Source: Phytomonospora endophytica (GTDB lineage Bacteria > Actinomycetota > Actinomycetes > Mycobacteriales > Micromonosporaceae). Taken from it: 64,000 bases of DNA. Below, piece after piece: positions 24,020 to 32,575 of this stretch. The DNA is taken from positions 248,001 to 312,000 of the forward strand of contig NZ_JACHGT010000002.1 of NCBI RefSeq assembly GCF_014202425.1, in the 5' to 3' direction. The notes beneath the pieces are model-generated. The model did not search any database. It had not been told where the DNA came from and saw only the letters and a program-made list of their open reading frames with translations. Both the position numbers and the translations under genes were made by a program. The stretch's first letter is position 1; each line of letters opens with the position of its first letter.

Positions 24020-24560
24020 ACCTCACGCCGACGACGGAGCGCCGTCGTCTTCTGGAGCGTCCTCGGGATACACCACCGACTCGGTATCCCAAACGAGCCA
24101 TTCGGCACCGTCGGCCTCACCGAGGATCCCGAACCCTCACCGAAGCACGCCCGGCCTTTCCGGCGGGGTCAACCCGAGCTCGATGACACGTGCCAGGAAC
24201 GCGGCGCCGGTGTCAGCGGTGGTTTCGACTCTTCGATCAACTCGGCGTTGAACCCCGGGGCATCGGTGACCCGCTCATGAAGCGTCGTCGTTGAGTGCCC
24301 TCCCATGCCGGAGTGCGCTTACGGAATTGCGCTCGGCCAGTCAGCCACCCGCCACCCCGACGCCGGGCACCTCCCCCACCGAAGCCGACGCAAGCCCTTG
24401 GGGCCAGGGGCGAAGCCCCGAAAACCGCAACCCACCACCGCCCGCAACCAACACGGGGCGGCAACCCGAGAGGGGCCAGGGGCGAAGCCCCTGCAGAGGG
24501 GGCGCGGGTGGAGACGGAGTCTCCCTCGCCCGCGAGCGAAGCGAGCAAAGGTCAGTGCCG
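24020..24560. other. decayed region without a convincing gene
   Basis: Open frames here are short and lack conserved motifs. A minus-strand stretch near 24150-24245 still reads like protein (TTADTGAAFLARVIELGL, then a stop) and may be the tail of a lost gene. GGGGCCAGGGGCGAAGCCCC occurs at about 24410 and 24474, a short dispersed hairpin-type repeat. Confidence 0.5.
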
Positions 24561-24642
<82 letters not shown>

Positions 24643-24684
24643 GTTTCCGCGCGGGCATGGAGTCCCCCGCGCGGCCAGGCCAGT

Positions 24685-25155
24685 CTAGTCGAGCCCGAGA
24701 TCGCGCCGCAGTTTGGCGACGTGCCCGGTGGCGCGGACGTTGTACTGCGCCTGCTCGATCTTGCCGTCCTCGTCGATGACGAACGTGGAGCGGATGACGC
24801 CTTGGACGACGCGCCCGTAGTTCTTCTTCTCGCCGTAGGCGCCGTAGGCGGTGAGCACGGCCTTGTCCTCGTCGGACACGAGCGGGAAGGTCAGTCCGTC
24901 GCGTTCGCGGAACCTGGCGAGTTTGGCGGGGTCGTTGGGCGAGATGCCGACGACGTCGTAGCCCGCGGCCGACAGCGAGTCGAGCGAGTCGCGGAAGTCG
25001 CAGGCCTGCTTGGTGCAGCCGGGCGTCATCGCGTTCGGGTAGGCGTAGAGGATCACCTTGCGTCCTTTGCGGGACGACAGGCTGAGGCTCTCGCCGGTGT
25101 CGGTGGGGAGGGTGAAGTCCGGGGCGGTGTCGCCCGGTTCAAGCCGTACGGTCAC
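24685..25155 (-). CDS. bcp: peroxiredoxin, BCP/PrxQ type
   Basis: 156 residues. It reduces hydrogen and organic peroxides with electrons from thioredoxin. The peroxidatic Cys47 is in PNAMTPGCTKQACDFRD, and the resolving Cys52 is five residues later, as in atypical 2-Cys PrxQ. TAPDFTLPTDTGESLSL begins the fold, and the usual KKNYGRVVQGVIRSTFVIDE follows. In most family members the motif is TPGCTTEAC; the Pro-x-x-x-Thr-x-x-Cys frame is kept. It sits next to tRNA-Leu and a secreted protease gene, with no operon evident. Confidence 0.96.
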   Translation of the reverse strand: MTVRLEPGDTAPDFTLPTDTGESLSLSSRKGRKVILYAYPNAMTPGCTKQACDFRDSLDSLSAAGYDVVGISPNDPAKLARFRERDGLTFPLVSDEDKAVLTAYGAYGEKKNYGRVVQGVIRSTFVIDEDGKIEQAQYNVRATGHVAKLRRDLGLD

Positions 25156-25208
25156 GAAACGACCCTACCCGGCGGCGTGGGCCGCGCGGGCAGGGTCGCG
25201 TCGGGGTG

Positions 25209-26723
25209 TTACGCGGGCTTGGTCAGGCCGAGCGCGTAGGTGCCGGATCCGCTGTAGGCGTGGACGCGGTACCGGTAGGTGCCGGCCGTGCCGTTGTAGC
25301 TGATGGTCTCGTTGTTACTGGGGCTGTTCGACGTGGCCACCGTGGTCCAGGTGGAGCCGCTCAGCTTCTGCAGGTACAGGTCGAAGTCGGTGCCGGAGGG
25401 TCCCGCGAGGCACGCGGAGTGCAGCCCGGACGTCGTCGACTGGTAGGAGCCACCGGTCGGCTGGTAGGCGTTGCCGTTGGAGGCGAGGGTGCCGGTGTAG
25501 TTGTTCTGGTGGTTGCCGCAGGACGGGCCGGGCCCGGGGCCACCGCTGGTGGTCAGCGCGGCACCGGAGGCCGAGAGGGCCTCACCGACGGGCTGGAAGT
25601 AGGTCGTGCCACCCGACGAGCAGTTGCCGGAACCGCCGGAGGTCATGCCCTGCGCGCTGGCGCCGGAGATGAACGAGCCGCCGGAGTCGCCGGGCTCGGC
25701 GCACACGTTCGTGCGCGTCACCTGGGAGACGGTGCCCTGCGGGTACGTCACGGACGTGTTGAGCTGCTGGACGGATCCGCAGTGCCAGCCGGTGGTCGAA
25801 CCCGAGCGGCAGATGGAGGAGCCGACGGGCGCGACGTTGGCGTTGGCGACCTGCTGGCTGCTGCCCTGCACGCGCGGGCTCGCGGTCCAGCTGGCGCCGG
25901 CGTCGATGTAGGAGTAGTCGTTGCCGGGGAACGACGACACGATGAACGTGCCGACCGAACCGGTTCCGCTGGTCACGGAGGCGCCGGTGCTGCCGCAGTG
26001 GCCGGCGCTGACGAAGCCGGGCCCGCGACTGGGGTGCGTCACGGAGAAGCCGACCGAGCAGCGCGAGGAGCCGCCGATGTAGTACGCGGTGCCGCCGACG
26101 ATGTCGGCGTACGGCCGTGGGCTGGCCGTGGTCGTCTCGACGCGCACGACGTCGGCGGGGACGCCCTTCGCCACGGCCCAGGAGCGGGCCTTGGCGGCCG
26201 TGCCGGGCTTGGCGAGGAGGACGACGGCGTTCGTCGGGACGTCGACGTGCCAGCCGGTCACGCCCTTGGGCGCGGCCTTCCCGGCGTCGAGGGCCTTCTG
26301 GTAGCCGCTGAGCTGCTTGGCGTTGTAGCGGACGAGCGTCGGGATGTAGCCGAAGGCGGACACGTCGCCCATGCGGGCGGTGTCGGTGACCGCGACGTAC
26401 ACCTGGTCGACGCCGGAGCCGATCCACAGGCCGCCGAAGTCCTCGTCGAGGGTGTAGGCGACCGTGGGCTGGTCGCGCATCGCGAGGCTTTCGGTGGTGA
26501 GCCGGTCGTAGACCTGGTCGGCGGTGAAGCCGAGGGTCTCGCCCAGGGCGTCGACCATGTCGGGGGAGACGCTCGCGACGAGTTCGGCGCGGGTCTCTTC
26601 ACGGGCGGTGAGGGCGCCGTCGTCGGCCGAGGCGCTCTGGGAGAGCGTGGCCAGCGCGGTGGCGCCCAGTAAGAGGGAGGCGCCCGTGGCGATCAGCCGG
26701 TGGGCCCTTAAGTGGTGTCGCAT
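25209..26723 (-). CDS. secreted S1-family serine protease (streptogrisin type) with C-terminal PPC domain
   Basis: 504 residues: signal peptide (about 1-32, ending SASA), alpha-lytic-type pro-region to about 190, catalytic domain, PxP-rich linker and a C-terminal pre-peptidase domain (DFDLYLQKLSGSTWTTVA, GTYRYRVHAYSGSGTYAL). The catalytic triad is His in FVSAGHCGST, Asp in GNDYSYIDAG and Ser in EPGDSGGSFISG. Cysteine pairs typical of the family are present. ATG 26723 has AGGAACC seven bases upstream. The pro-region acts as a folding chaperone and is removed outside the cell. Confidence 0.95.
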   Translation of the reverse strand: MRHHLRAHRLIATGASLLLGATALATLSQSASADDGALTAREETRAELVASVSPDMVDALGETLGFTADQVYDRLTTESLAMRDQPTVAYTLDEDFGGLWIGSGVDQVYVAVTDTARMGDVSAFGYIPTLVRYNAKQLSGYQKALDAGKAAPKGVTGWHVDVPTNAVVLLAKPGTAAKARSWAVAKGVPADVVRVETTTASPRPYADIVGGTAYYIGGSSRCSVGFSVTHPSRGPGFVSAGHCGSTGASVTSGTGSVGTFIVSSFPGNDYSYIDAGASWTASPRVQGSSQQVANANVAPVGSSICRSGSTTGWHCGSVQQLNTSVTYPQGTVSQVTRTNVCAEPGDSGGSFISGASAQGMTSGGSGNCSSGGTTYFQPVGEALSASGAALTTSGGPGPGPSCGNHQNNYTGTLASNGNAYQPTGGSYQSTTSGLHSACLAGPSGTDFDLYLQKLSGSTWTTVATSNSPSNNETISYNGTAGTYRYRVHAYSGSGTYALGLTKPA

Positions 26724-27021
26724 GAGAATGGTTCCTGCTTTCTGGGGGTGGTGAAAGATCACAGGAGTGTTTCCGGGTGTGTCCGGATCGTGCACATGCT
26801 ATTGAAGACGGGCCGTTTTGCGGTAGTTGTCGCGAGACAGTGAACTGTGTTTCTAGATCAAGAACTCCGGCCCGCGACGATCACCGGACGCATTCCGGCG
26901 CTCCCGGCGGGCGAGCTGACGGGCCGCGTTCGCGATTCCTACTGTCGGCCTTCTTGCCAAACATTTGCAACAACTTCGTGCCTGTCATAGGCTCGCGTCG
27001 CCCCCGTCTGGAAGGACCCCC
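26724..27021. other. divergent intergenic region of the protease and nickel-transport genes
   Basis: No gene is supported in these 298 bases. The right part holds the Nur-type operator and promoter of the metal transporter; the left part must hold the protease promoter, for which I see no strong boxes. Confidence 0.6.
26954..26970 (+). promoter_or_regulatory. Nur-box-like nickel operator on the transporter promoter
   Basis: TTGCCA-AACAT-TTGCAA fits the Streptomyces Nur box tTGCaa-N5-ttGCAA with one half-site imperfect. The right half-site TTGCAA doubles as a -35 box: TAGGCT lies 17 bp further at 26988-26993. Nickel-bound Nur would therefore cover the -35 element and repress the metal importer when nickel is sufficient. 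Confidence 0.65.
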
Positions 27022-27732
27022 ATGGACACCGTGGCGATGCACATCTCCAATGGCATCGTCGACCCCGCGACCTCCGCCGTGTTCGCCGCGATCGCCCTCG
27101 CCGGGATGATCGTGTGCGTCCTGCGCGGCAGGCGCGACCTCGACGATCGCCTCGCACCGATGGCCGGCCTGGTGGCCGCGTTCATCTTCGCCGTCCAGAT
27201 GCTCAACTTCCCCGTCCTGCCCGGCGTCAGCGGGCACCTCCTCGGCGGTGCGCTGGCCGCGATGCTGGTCGGCCCATGGGTGGGCGCGCTGTGCGTCACC
27301 ATCGTGCTGATCGTGCAGGCGCTGGTCTTCGCCGACGGCGGTGTCTCGGCGATCGGCCTCAACGTCACCAACATGGCGCTGATCGGCACCTTCCTCACCT
27401 ACGGCGTCCTCGCGCTGCTGCTGAAGGTCCTGCCCCGGACCGCGACGGGCGTCGCCGTCACCGGTTTCGTCGCGGCGGTCGTCAGCGTCGTGGCCGGCAG
27501 CCTCGGTTTCGTGCTCCAGTACGCCATCGGCGGCCAGGTCGACGGGATCTCCCTGGGTGGCGCGGCGGGCGCGATGGTCGGCGTGCACGCGCTGATCGGC
27601 GTCGGCGAAGGCCTCATCACGGCCGCGACGGTCCTCGCCGTGGCGAAGGTCCGGCCCGACCTGGTCTACGCGCTGCGCGGCAAGCGACTGCTCCCCTCGA
27701 CGCCGAAGTCCACCGTGGAGAGTGCGGCATGA
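27022..27732 (+). CDS. cbiM: ECF-type metal transporter S component, CbiM/NikM (probably nickel)
   Basis: 236 residues with about seven transmembrane helices. The MHISNGIVD segment at residues 6-14 matches the N-terminal metal site of CbiM/NikM, where the amino group of Met1 and His2 bind the ion; here it sits five residues after the ATG at 27022. GGAAGGA favours that ATG, but ATG 27037 would give the canonical Met-His start. Later helices show LPGVSGHLLGGALAAMLVGP, the conserved GHxxG region. A Nur-like operator and a nickel enzyme in the window favour nickel over cobalt. Next gene overlaps by ATGA. Confidence 0.93.
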   Translation: MDTVAMHISNGIVDPATSAVFAAIALAGMIVCVLRGRRDLDDRLAPMAGLVAAFIFAVQMLNFPVLPGVSGHLLGGALAAMLVGPWVGALCVTIVLIVQALVFADGGVSAIGLNVTNMALIGTFLTYGVLALLLKVLPRTATGVAVTGFVAAVVSVVAGSLGFVLQYAIGGQVDGISLGGAAGAMVGVHALIGVGEGLITAATVLAVAKVRPDLVYALRGKRLLPSTPKSTVESAA

Positions 27733-28085
27733 CGAACAAGCCCAAGGTCAAGCTCTTCGCCTTCCTCATCGGCGGGCTGCTGGTCGCCTTCGTCCTCGCC
27801 GGCGTGGTGAGCAGTTTCGCCTCCTCCGACCCCGACGGCCTGGACTCGGTCAGCCGCGAAGGCTGCACCTTCGACGCCGACGACGAGATCACCGGCGGCG
27901 AGTGCATGGCGCAGGCGGCGGGTGAGCACGAGGTCGGCGGTCCGCTGGCCGACTACGGCATCGCCGGTTTCGACAACGAGTTCGTGTCGACGGGCCTGTC
28001 GGGCGTCCTCGGTGTCGTGATCACCTTCGCGGTCGGCGGTGGCCTGTTCTGGCTGATGCGCCGCCGTAAGTCAGTGAAGGAGTAG
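27729..28085 (+). CDS. PDGLE-domain protein (CbiN/NikN-like)
   Basis: 118 residues: two transmembrane helices (about 9-30 and 88-110) flank an extracytoplasmic loop that opens with SSDPDGLDSVSRE, the PDGLE motif. It takes the place of CbiN in NikMNQO-type importers and is thought to help metal loading of the S component. Cysteines in REGCTFD and GGECMA are unusual additions. Overlaps cbiM by four bases and is followed two bases later by cbiQ. Confidence 0.92.
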   Translation: MTNKPKVKLFAFLIGGLLVAFVLAGVVSSFASSDPDGLDSVSREGCTFDADDEITGGECMAQAAGEHEVGGPLADYGIAGFDNEFVSTGLSGVLGVVITFAVGGGLFWLMRRRKSVKE

Positions 28086-28087
28086 GG

Positions 28088-28849
28088 GTGGGCGCCGGGC
28101 ACGCGCATGTGCTCCATCTGGAGCGCGACTCGGTCGTGCACCGGCTCCCGCCGCAGGTCAAGATCGTCGCCTCGGTGGCGTTCACCCTGCTGGTGGTGCT
28201 GACGCCGCGCGAGCGGATGTGGGCCTTCGCGGTCTACGCGGGCCTGCTCGCGGTCGTGGCGGCGCTGGGCCGGATCGGTCCGCTGTGGATCGCGCGGCGG
28301 ACGGTGATCGAGGTGCCCTTCGTGATCCTGGCGGTGATCCTGCCTTTTCTGGGGACCGGTGAGACGGTCGCCTGGCTGGGCGTGGACCTGTCGGTGGAGG
28401 GCCTGTACGGGGCCTGGAACATCGCCGTGAAAGGCACTCTCGGCGTGGTGTCGTCGCTGGTGCTGGCGGCGACGACGCCCGTCAACGACCTGATCACCGG
28501 CCTGGAGCGGCTGCGCTGCCCGCAGATCATCACCCAGATCGCGGCCTTCATGCTCCGCTACCTCCAGGTGCTGTCCGACGAGGCGAGGCGCATGCGCGTC
28601 GCCCGTCTCTCGCGCGGGTACCGGCCGCGCTTCTTCTGGCAGTTGCGCGCGTGGGCGACCGGCGCCGGGGCCTTGTTCCTGCGCGCCTTCGAGCGCGGTG
28701 AGCGCGTCTACGTCGCGATGCTCTCGCGCGGCTACACCGGGACCTTCCCTCGCCTGAAGGGCCGCTCGGCGCGGCCCGGCGAGTGGGCGGCGGCGCTGGC
28801 GCTGCCGGTGGCGACCGGCGCCGTGGCGCTGGCCGCGGCCCTGACATGA
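28088..28849 (+). CDS. cbiQ: ECF transporter T component CbiQ
   Basis: 253 residues, five to six transmembrane helices. The two cytoplasmic coupling motifs of EcfT proteins are present: RRMRVARLSRGYRP and RVYVAMLSRGYTG (Ala/Ser-Arg-Gly type). They contact the ATPase. GTG 28088 lies two bases after the PDGLE stop, and the cbiO ATG overlaps its stop in ATGA, so the four genes form a tightly coupled operon. Confidence 0.95.
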   Translation: MGAGHAHVLHLERDSVVHRLPPQVKIVASVAFTLLVVLTPRERMWAFAVYAGLLAVVAALGRIGPLWIARRTVIEVPFVILAVILPFLGTGETVAWLGVDLSVEGLYGAWNIAVKGTLGVVSSLVLAATTPVNDLITGLERLRCPQIITQIAAFMLRYLQVLSDEARRMRVARLSRGYRPRFFWQLRAWATGAGALFLRAFERGERVYVAMLSRGYTGTFPRLKGRSARPGEWAAALALPVATGAVALAAALT

Positions 28850-29598
28850 TCGACTCCATGTCGCCCGTGCTGTCCCTGTCCGGTGTCCGCTACACCTATC
28901 CCGACGGGCGTGAGGCCCTGCACGGCGTGGACTTGAGCGTCGGTGAGGGCGAGCGGGTCGCGCTGCTCGGGCCGAACGGGGCGGGGAAGACCACGCTCGT
29001 GCTGCACCTCAACGGCATCCTGTCCGGGGAGGGCGAGGTCGCGGTCGGGGGGCTGCCGGTCGTCAAGGAGAACCTCACCGAGATCCGCCGCCGGGTGGGC
29101 GTGGTGTTCCAGGATCCCGACGACCAGTTGTTCATGCCGACCGTCGCCGAGGACGTCGCCTTCGGGCCGGCCAACCTCGGCCTGCGGGGCGCCGAGCTCG
29201 ACGCTCGTGTCGGCGAGGCGCTGGCCGCGGTCGGCATGTCGGAGCACCGCGACCGCGCCCCGCACCACCTGTCCTTCGGGCAGCGCAGGCGGGTGGCGGT
29301 GGCGACGGTGCTGGCGATGCGGCCGCAGATCCTGGTGATGGACGAGCCCTCGTCGAACCTCGATCCGGCGGCGCGGCGGGAGCTCGCGGAGATCCTGCTG
29401 GGGCTGGACGTGACCTTGCTGATGGTGACGCACGATCTGCCCTACGCGCTTCAGCTATGTCAGCGTGCGCTGATCCTCGACGCCGGGCGGATCGTCGCCG
29501 ACGGCCCGGCCCGCGAGCTGCTCGGCGACGATGAGCTGCTCGCGCGGCACCGGCTGGAGCTGCCGTTCGGTTTCAGCGTGCCGCGCGAGGGGCTCTAG
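28846..29598 (+). CDS. cbiO: ECF transporter ATPase CbiO
   Basis: 250 residues. Walker A GPNGAGKTTLVLHLNG starts near residue 43; Q-loop FQDPDDQLFMPTV; signature LSFGQRRRVAVATVLAM; Walker B ILVMDEPSSNLDP; H-switch MVTHDLPYAL. The LSFGQ signature and DPDDQLF loop are typical of CbiO/EcfA. A single ATPase gene means a homodimer. It is cytoplasmic, driving metal import through CbiM. Its TAG stop shares CTAG with the convergent hydrolase gene. Confidence 0.96.
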   Translation: MIDSMSPVLSLSGVRYTYPDGREALHGVDLSVGEGERVALLGPNGAGKTTLVLHLNGILSGEGEVAVGGLPVVKENLTEIRRRVGVVFQDPDDQLFMPTVAEDVAFGPANLGLRGAELDARVGEALAAVGMSEHRDRAPHHLSFGQRRRVAVATVLAMRPQILVMDEPSSNLDPAARRELAEILLGLDVTLLMVTHDLPYALQLCQRALILDAGRIVADGPARELLGDDELLARHRLELPFGFSVPREGL

Positions 29599-30416
29599 CG
29601 GGCGTCGAGCAATGCCGCCAGTGCGCGCGGGAAGGTCTCGCGGGCGCTGACGTAGCCGATGTGGTCGCCGGGCAGGTCGTGCACGGTCAGGCCCAGTTCG
29701 GCGGCCAGGACGAGGTTCGGCCGGTAGGGGAACTCTTCGCGTGAGTCCTCTCCCCCGGCGAGGATCAGCTTGTCGGCGAGGGACTTCAGGGCCGTCCGGT
29801 CGGGTACGCGGCGGGGGTAGCGGGTGACCTCCTCCTCCAGGAAGAACGGGAAGTTCCCGCGCATGCGCGCGATCATCTCCAGCACGGGCGCGGGCAGGCC
29901 GTCCGGCGGCGGGCCCTGTTCGTGCGGCTGGCCGATGCCCTCGCCGAAGACCCGCATGGCCTCTTCGACGCCCTTGGTCCGGTGCAGGTCGTGGACCCGG
30001 TCGAGGAGGGCGAGGACGTCGTCGGCGTCGGGCAGGAGTGTGACCAGCGGCGGTTCGTGGGCGACGAGGGTCCGGATCCGGTCCGGGTGGGCGGTCAGGA
30101 GGTGCAGGCCGACGATGGCGCCGGAGCTGCTGCCGAAGACGTCCGCCGGGGCCCCGCCGACGGTGTCGAGGAGGGCGACGGCGTCGGCGACGTCGGCGTC
30201 CAGGCGGGTGTCGGCGTCGAAGGGCGTGTCGATCGGGCTGCGGGAGTAGCCACGGCGGTCGTAGGCGATGACGGTGTGGGTCTCGGCGAAGGCGCGGGCG
30301 AGCGGGCTGTAGGGGGCGGCGTCGCCGTTGCCGCCGGGGATGAGCAGCAGGGTGGTGGGACCGGAGCCGTAGACCTCGTAGTGGAGGCGGGCGCCGGGCA
30401 CGTCGAGGGTGTTCAT
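29595..30416 (-). CDS. alpha/beta hydrolase
   Basis: 273 residues. Oxyanion region [20 protein letters not shown]; nucleophile elbow [19 protein letters not shown] with the Ser in G-S-S-S-G; acid likely in the [13 protein letters not shown] region; His in [13 protein letters not shown]. The start [20 protein letters not shown] is common in TetR-linked hydrolases. ATG at 30416 has GAAGGAG five bases before it and overlaps the TetR stop by four bases, so the two genes are translationally coupled. The substrate is unknown; the TetR ligand may be a clue. Confidence 0.93.
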   Translation of the reverse strand: MNTLDVPGARLHYEVYGSGPTTLLLIPGGNGDAAPYSPLARAFAETHTVIAYDRRGYSRSPIDTPFDADTRLDADVADAVALLDTVGGAPADVFGSSSGAIVGLHLLTAHPDRIRTLVAHEPPLVTLLPDADDVLALLDRVHDLHRTKGVEEAMRVFGEGIGQPHEQGPPPDGLPAPVLEMIARMRGNFPFFLEEEVTRYPRRVPDRTALKSLADKLILAGGEDSREEFPYRPNLVLAAELGLTVHDLPGDHIGYVSARETFPRALAALLDAR

Positions 30417-31015
30417 GCTGTCTCCTTCAAGGGGCGCGACCAGACCTCGGCGAGCTCGTCGAGAGCGCGTTCGACCTGGTGCTGTACGGATGTCGGTGGG
30501 TCGGCGGCGAGCCAGCGGTCGAGGGCGATCTCGGTGGCGGTGGCGGCGGCGCCGGCGAGGACGGCGGGGAACATGTCGCCGGGGTCGGCGCCGACGCGTT
30601 CGCCGATGGCCTCGGCGAGGGCGTCGCGCATGAGGGCCTGGGCCTTGAGGTATTCGCCCTGGAGGGCGGGGTGGCCGGTGACGAGGCGGACGCCGTCGGC
30701 CCATTCGCGGGTCGGGGGGCCGTCGTCGCGGTGTTCGGCGGCGAGTGCCGCGGTCAGCGCCGTCCACAGGGGTTCGTCGGCGGGGCGGGCGCGGAGGGCG
30801 TCGCCGGCGCGGCGGGAGCGGTCGACGGCGAGTGCGCAGATGGCCTCGTACTTGCTGGCGAAGTAGTTGTTGAAGGTGCGCGGGGAGACACCGGCGGCCT
30901 CGGCGATGTCGTCGACCAGGACGTTGTCGAGGCCGCGTTCCACCGCCAGGGTCATGGCGGCGATGCCCAGTGCCTGGCGAGTGGCGTGCTTCTTGCGTTC
31001 GCGGAGTCCGGCCAT
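30413..31015 (-). CDS. TetR-family transcriptional regulator
   Basis: 200 residues. The N-terminal DNA-binding domain is classic: [20 protein letters not shown], then [20 protein letters not shown] and [12 protein letters not shown]. The C-terminal ligand domain has no recognisable subfamily. Two long palindromes built on CTTGCG/CGCAAG lie 17-71 bases upstream of the ATG and are probable operators, so autoregulation of the tetR-hydrolase operon is expected. Confidence 0.93.
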   Translation of the reverse strand: MAGLRERKKHATRQALGIAAMTLAVERGLDNVLVDDIAEAAGVSPRTFNNYFASKYEAICALAVDRSRRAGDALRARPADEPLWTALTAALAAEHRDDGPPTREWADGVRLVTGHPALQGEYLKAQALMRDALAEAIGERVGADPGDMFPAVLAGAAATATEIALDRWLAADPPTSVQHQVERALDELAEVWSRPLKETA

Positions 31016-31031
31016 GTGTGCAGGCTAGAAC

Positions 31032-31056
31032 AAAACTTGCGTGTTCCGCAAGTTTT
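31032..31056. promoter_or_regulatory. TetR operator, left palindrome
   Basis: AAAACTTGCG and CGCAAGTTTT are exact complements around the spacer TGTTC. It lies 17 bases upstream of the tetR start. Confidence 0.7.
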
Positions 31057-31086
31057 CTTGCCTCGCAATATTGCGGAAGTCGCAAG
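31057..31086. promoter_or_regulatory. TetR operator, right palindrome
   Basis: A nested dyad: CTTGC and GCAAG flank a perfect CGCAATATTGCG core (31064-31075). The half-site resembles the left palindrome, suggesting two bound dimers. Confidence 0.55.
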
Positions 31087-31150
31087 ATTAACCGGAGCGG
31101 CACGCGAACCGGGCGATATCACCGTGGGCACGTACAGCTACCCTGACGAA

Positions 31151-31879
31151 GTGAGTAGACCCGATGGACGCGCCCCCGACGCATTGCGTGACGTCACCTT
31201 CCGTCGCAACTGGACGGAGCACCCCGAAGGATCCGTGCTCGTCGAGTTCGGACAGACCCGGGTGCTGTGCACCGCCAGCGTGAGCGACGGCGTACCGCGC
31301 TGGCGCCGTGGCGGCGGACAGGGCGGCTGGGTCACCGCCGAGTACTCGATGCTCCCCCGCGCGACCCACACCCGCGGCGACCGCGAGAGCATCAAGGGCA
31401 AGATCGGTGGCCGCACGCACGAGATCAGCCGCCTGATCGGCCGCAGCCTGCGGGCCTGCGTCGACCTCAAGGCCCTCGGCGACCACACGATCACCCTCGA
31501 CTGCGACGTGCTCCAGGCCGACGGCGGCACCCGCACGGCGGCCATCACCGGCGCCTACGTCGCCCTGCAGGACGCGATCACCTGGATCGGCGCCGAGAAG
31601 AAGGTCCGCCGCCCCGAGAACGTCCTCAAGCGGTCCGTCGCGGCCGTCAGCGTCGGCGTCATCGGCGGCCAGCCGCGCCTCGACCTCTGCTACAAGGAGG
31701 ACGTCACCGCCGAGGTCGACATGAACGTCGTCTTCACCGGCGACGGCGAGTTCGTCGAGATCCAGGGCACCGGCGAGGACAACGTCTTCGACCGCGCCGC
31801 CCTCGACGCGATGATCGACCTCGCGGCCAAGGGCTGCAAGGAGCTGACCGGCCTGCAGGTGAAGGCGCTCCTTTCGTGA
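31151..31879 (+). CDS. rph: ribonuclease PH
   Basis: 242 residues. RNase PH trims tRNA 3' ends by phosphorolysis in the cytoplasm. Visible are [15 protein letters not shown], the phosphate-binding [20 protein letters not shown], and [20 protein letters not shown] with the catalytic aspartates, ending in [16 protein letters not shown] 31151 lies six bases after TACCCT, so it is leaderless. rdgB follows after 13 bp, a pairing known in many actinobacteria. Confidence 0.97.
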   Translation: MSRPDGRAPDALRDVTFRRNWTEHPEGSVLVEFGQTRVLCTASVSDGVPRWRRGGGQGGWVTAEYSMLPRATHTRGDRESIKGKIGGRTHEISRLIGRSLRACVDLKALGDHTITLDCDVLQADGGTRTAAITGAYVALQDAITWIGAEKKVRRPENVLKRSVAAVSVGVIGGQPRLDLCYKEDVTAEVDMNVVFTGDGEFVEIQGTGEDNVFDRAALDAMIDLAAKGCKELTGLQVKALLS

Positions 31880-31892
31880 AGGCGCTTTCGTC

Positions 31893-32486
31893 ATGAAAAT
31901 ACTTCTGGCCAGCCGCAACGCCAAGAAGCTGATCGAGCTGCGCCGGATCCTCGCCGAGACCGCCCCGGGCATCGAGCTCGTCGGCCTCGACGACGTCCCG
32001 GCCTTCCCGGACACGCCCGAGACCGAGCTGAGCTTCGCGGGAAACGCCCTGCTCAAGGCCCGTGACGGCGTCCGCAACAGCGGCCTGCCGACGATGGCCG
32101 ACGACTCCGGCCTGACCGTCGACGCGCTCAACGGCATGCCGGGCGTGCTGTCGGCGCGCTGGTCGGGCAAGCACGGCGACGACGCGGCCAACCTCGACCT
32201 GATGCTGGCGCAGATCGCCGACGTCCCCGACGAGCACCGCGGGGGCGCCTTCGTGTGCGCCGCCGCGTACGTGCACCCCGACGGGACCGAGCTCGTCTCC
32301 ATGGGCGAGATGCGCGGGCACGTCGTGCGCGAACGGCGCGGCACCGGCGGTTTCGGTTACGACCCCGTGTTCGTTCCCGAAGGACACGAGCTGACCACGG
32401 CCGAGCTGACGCCCGAGGAGAAGGACGCGCTGAGCCATCGCGGCCGCGCGTTCCGCGACCTCACCGCCCGGATCGTCCCGTCCTGA
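31893..32486 (+). CDS. rdgB: XTP/dITP diphosphatase
   Basis: 197 residues of the Ham1/RdgB family, which hydrolyses non-canonical purine triphosphates to monophosphates. MKILLASRNAKKLIELRRIL is the first motif; DDSGLTVDALNGMPGVLSAR is the substrate/Mg loop; GTGGFGYDPVFVPEG the second; HRGRAFRDL the end. Co-transcribed with rph. The 3' end of rph and the start of rdgB contain the repeat AAGGCGCT twice. Confidence 0.97.
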   Translation: MKILLASRNAKKLIELRRILAETAPGIELVGLDDVPAFPDTPETELSFAGNALLKARDGVRNSGLPTMADDSGLTVDALNGMPGVLSARWSGKHGDDAANLDLMLAQIADVPDEHRGGAFVCAAAYVHPDGTELVSMGEMRGHVVRERRGTGGFGYDPVFVPEGHELTTAELTPEEKDALSHRGRAFRDLTARIVPS

Positions 32487-32575
32487 CCGGTCCGGTGGTG
32501 TCGCCCCGCACATACGTGGGGTGATGCTCACCGGCTGGACGGCGGGGGTATGCCAACGCGGACTATTCTCGCCTG

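Noticed and set aside
24400-24500. Coding sequence in the GGGGCCAGGGGCGAAGCCCC repeat region
   Set aside because: Short, proline/arginine-rich open frames only; the segment is a hairpin-type dispersed repeat.
26724-27021. Cobalamin riboswitch before the cbiM gene
   Set aside because: I could not find the conserved B12-box core or a long leader; the promoter lies only about 30 bases from the start codon, and a Nur-like box is a better fit.
30409-31879. 466-residue plus-strand frame from 30479 through rph
   Set aside because: The part before 31151 is antisense to the TetR gene; RNase PH begins at GTG 31151 with its own -10 box.
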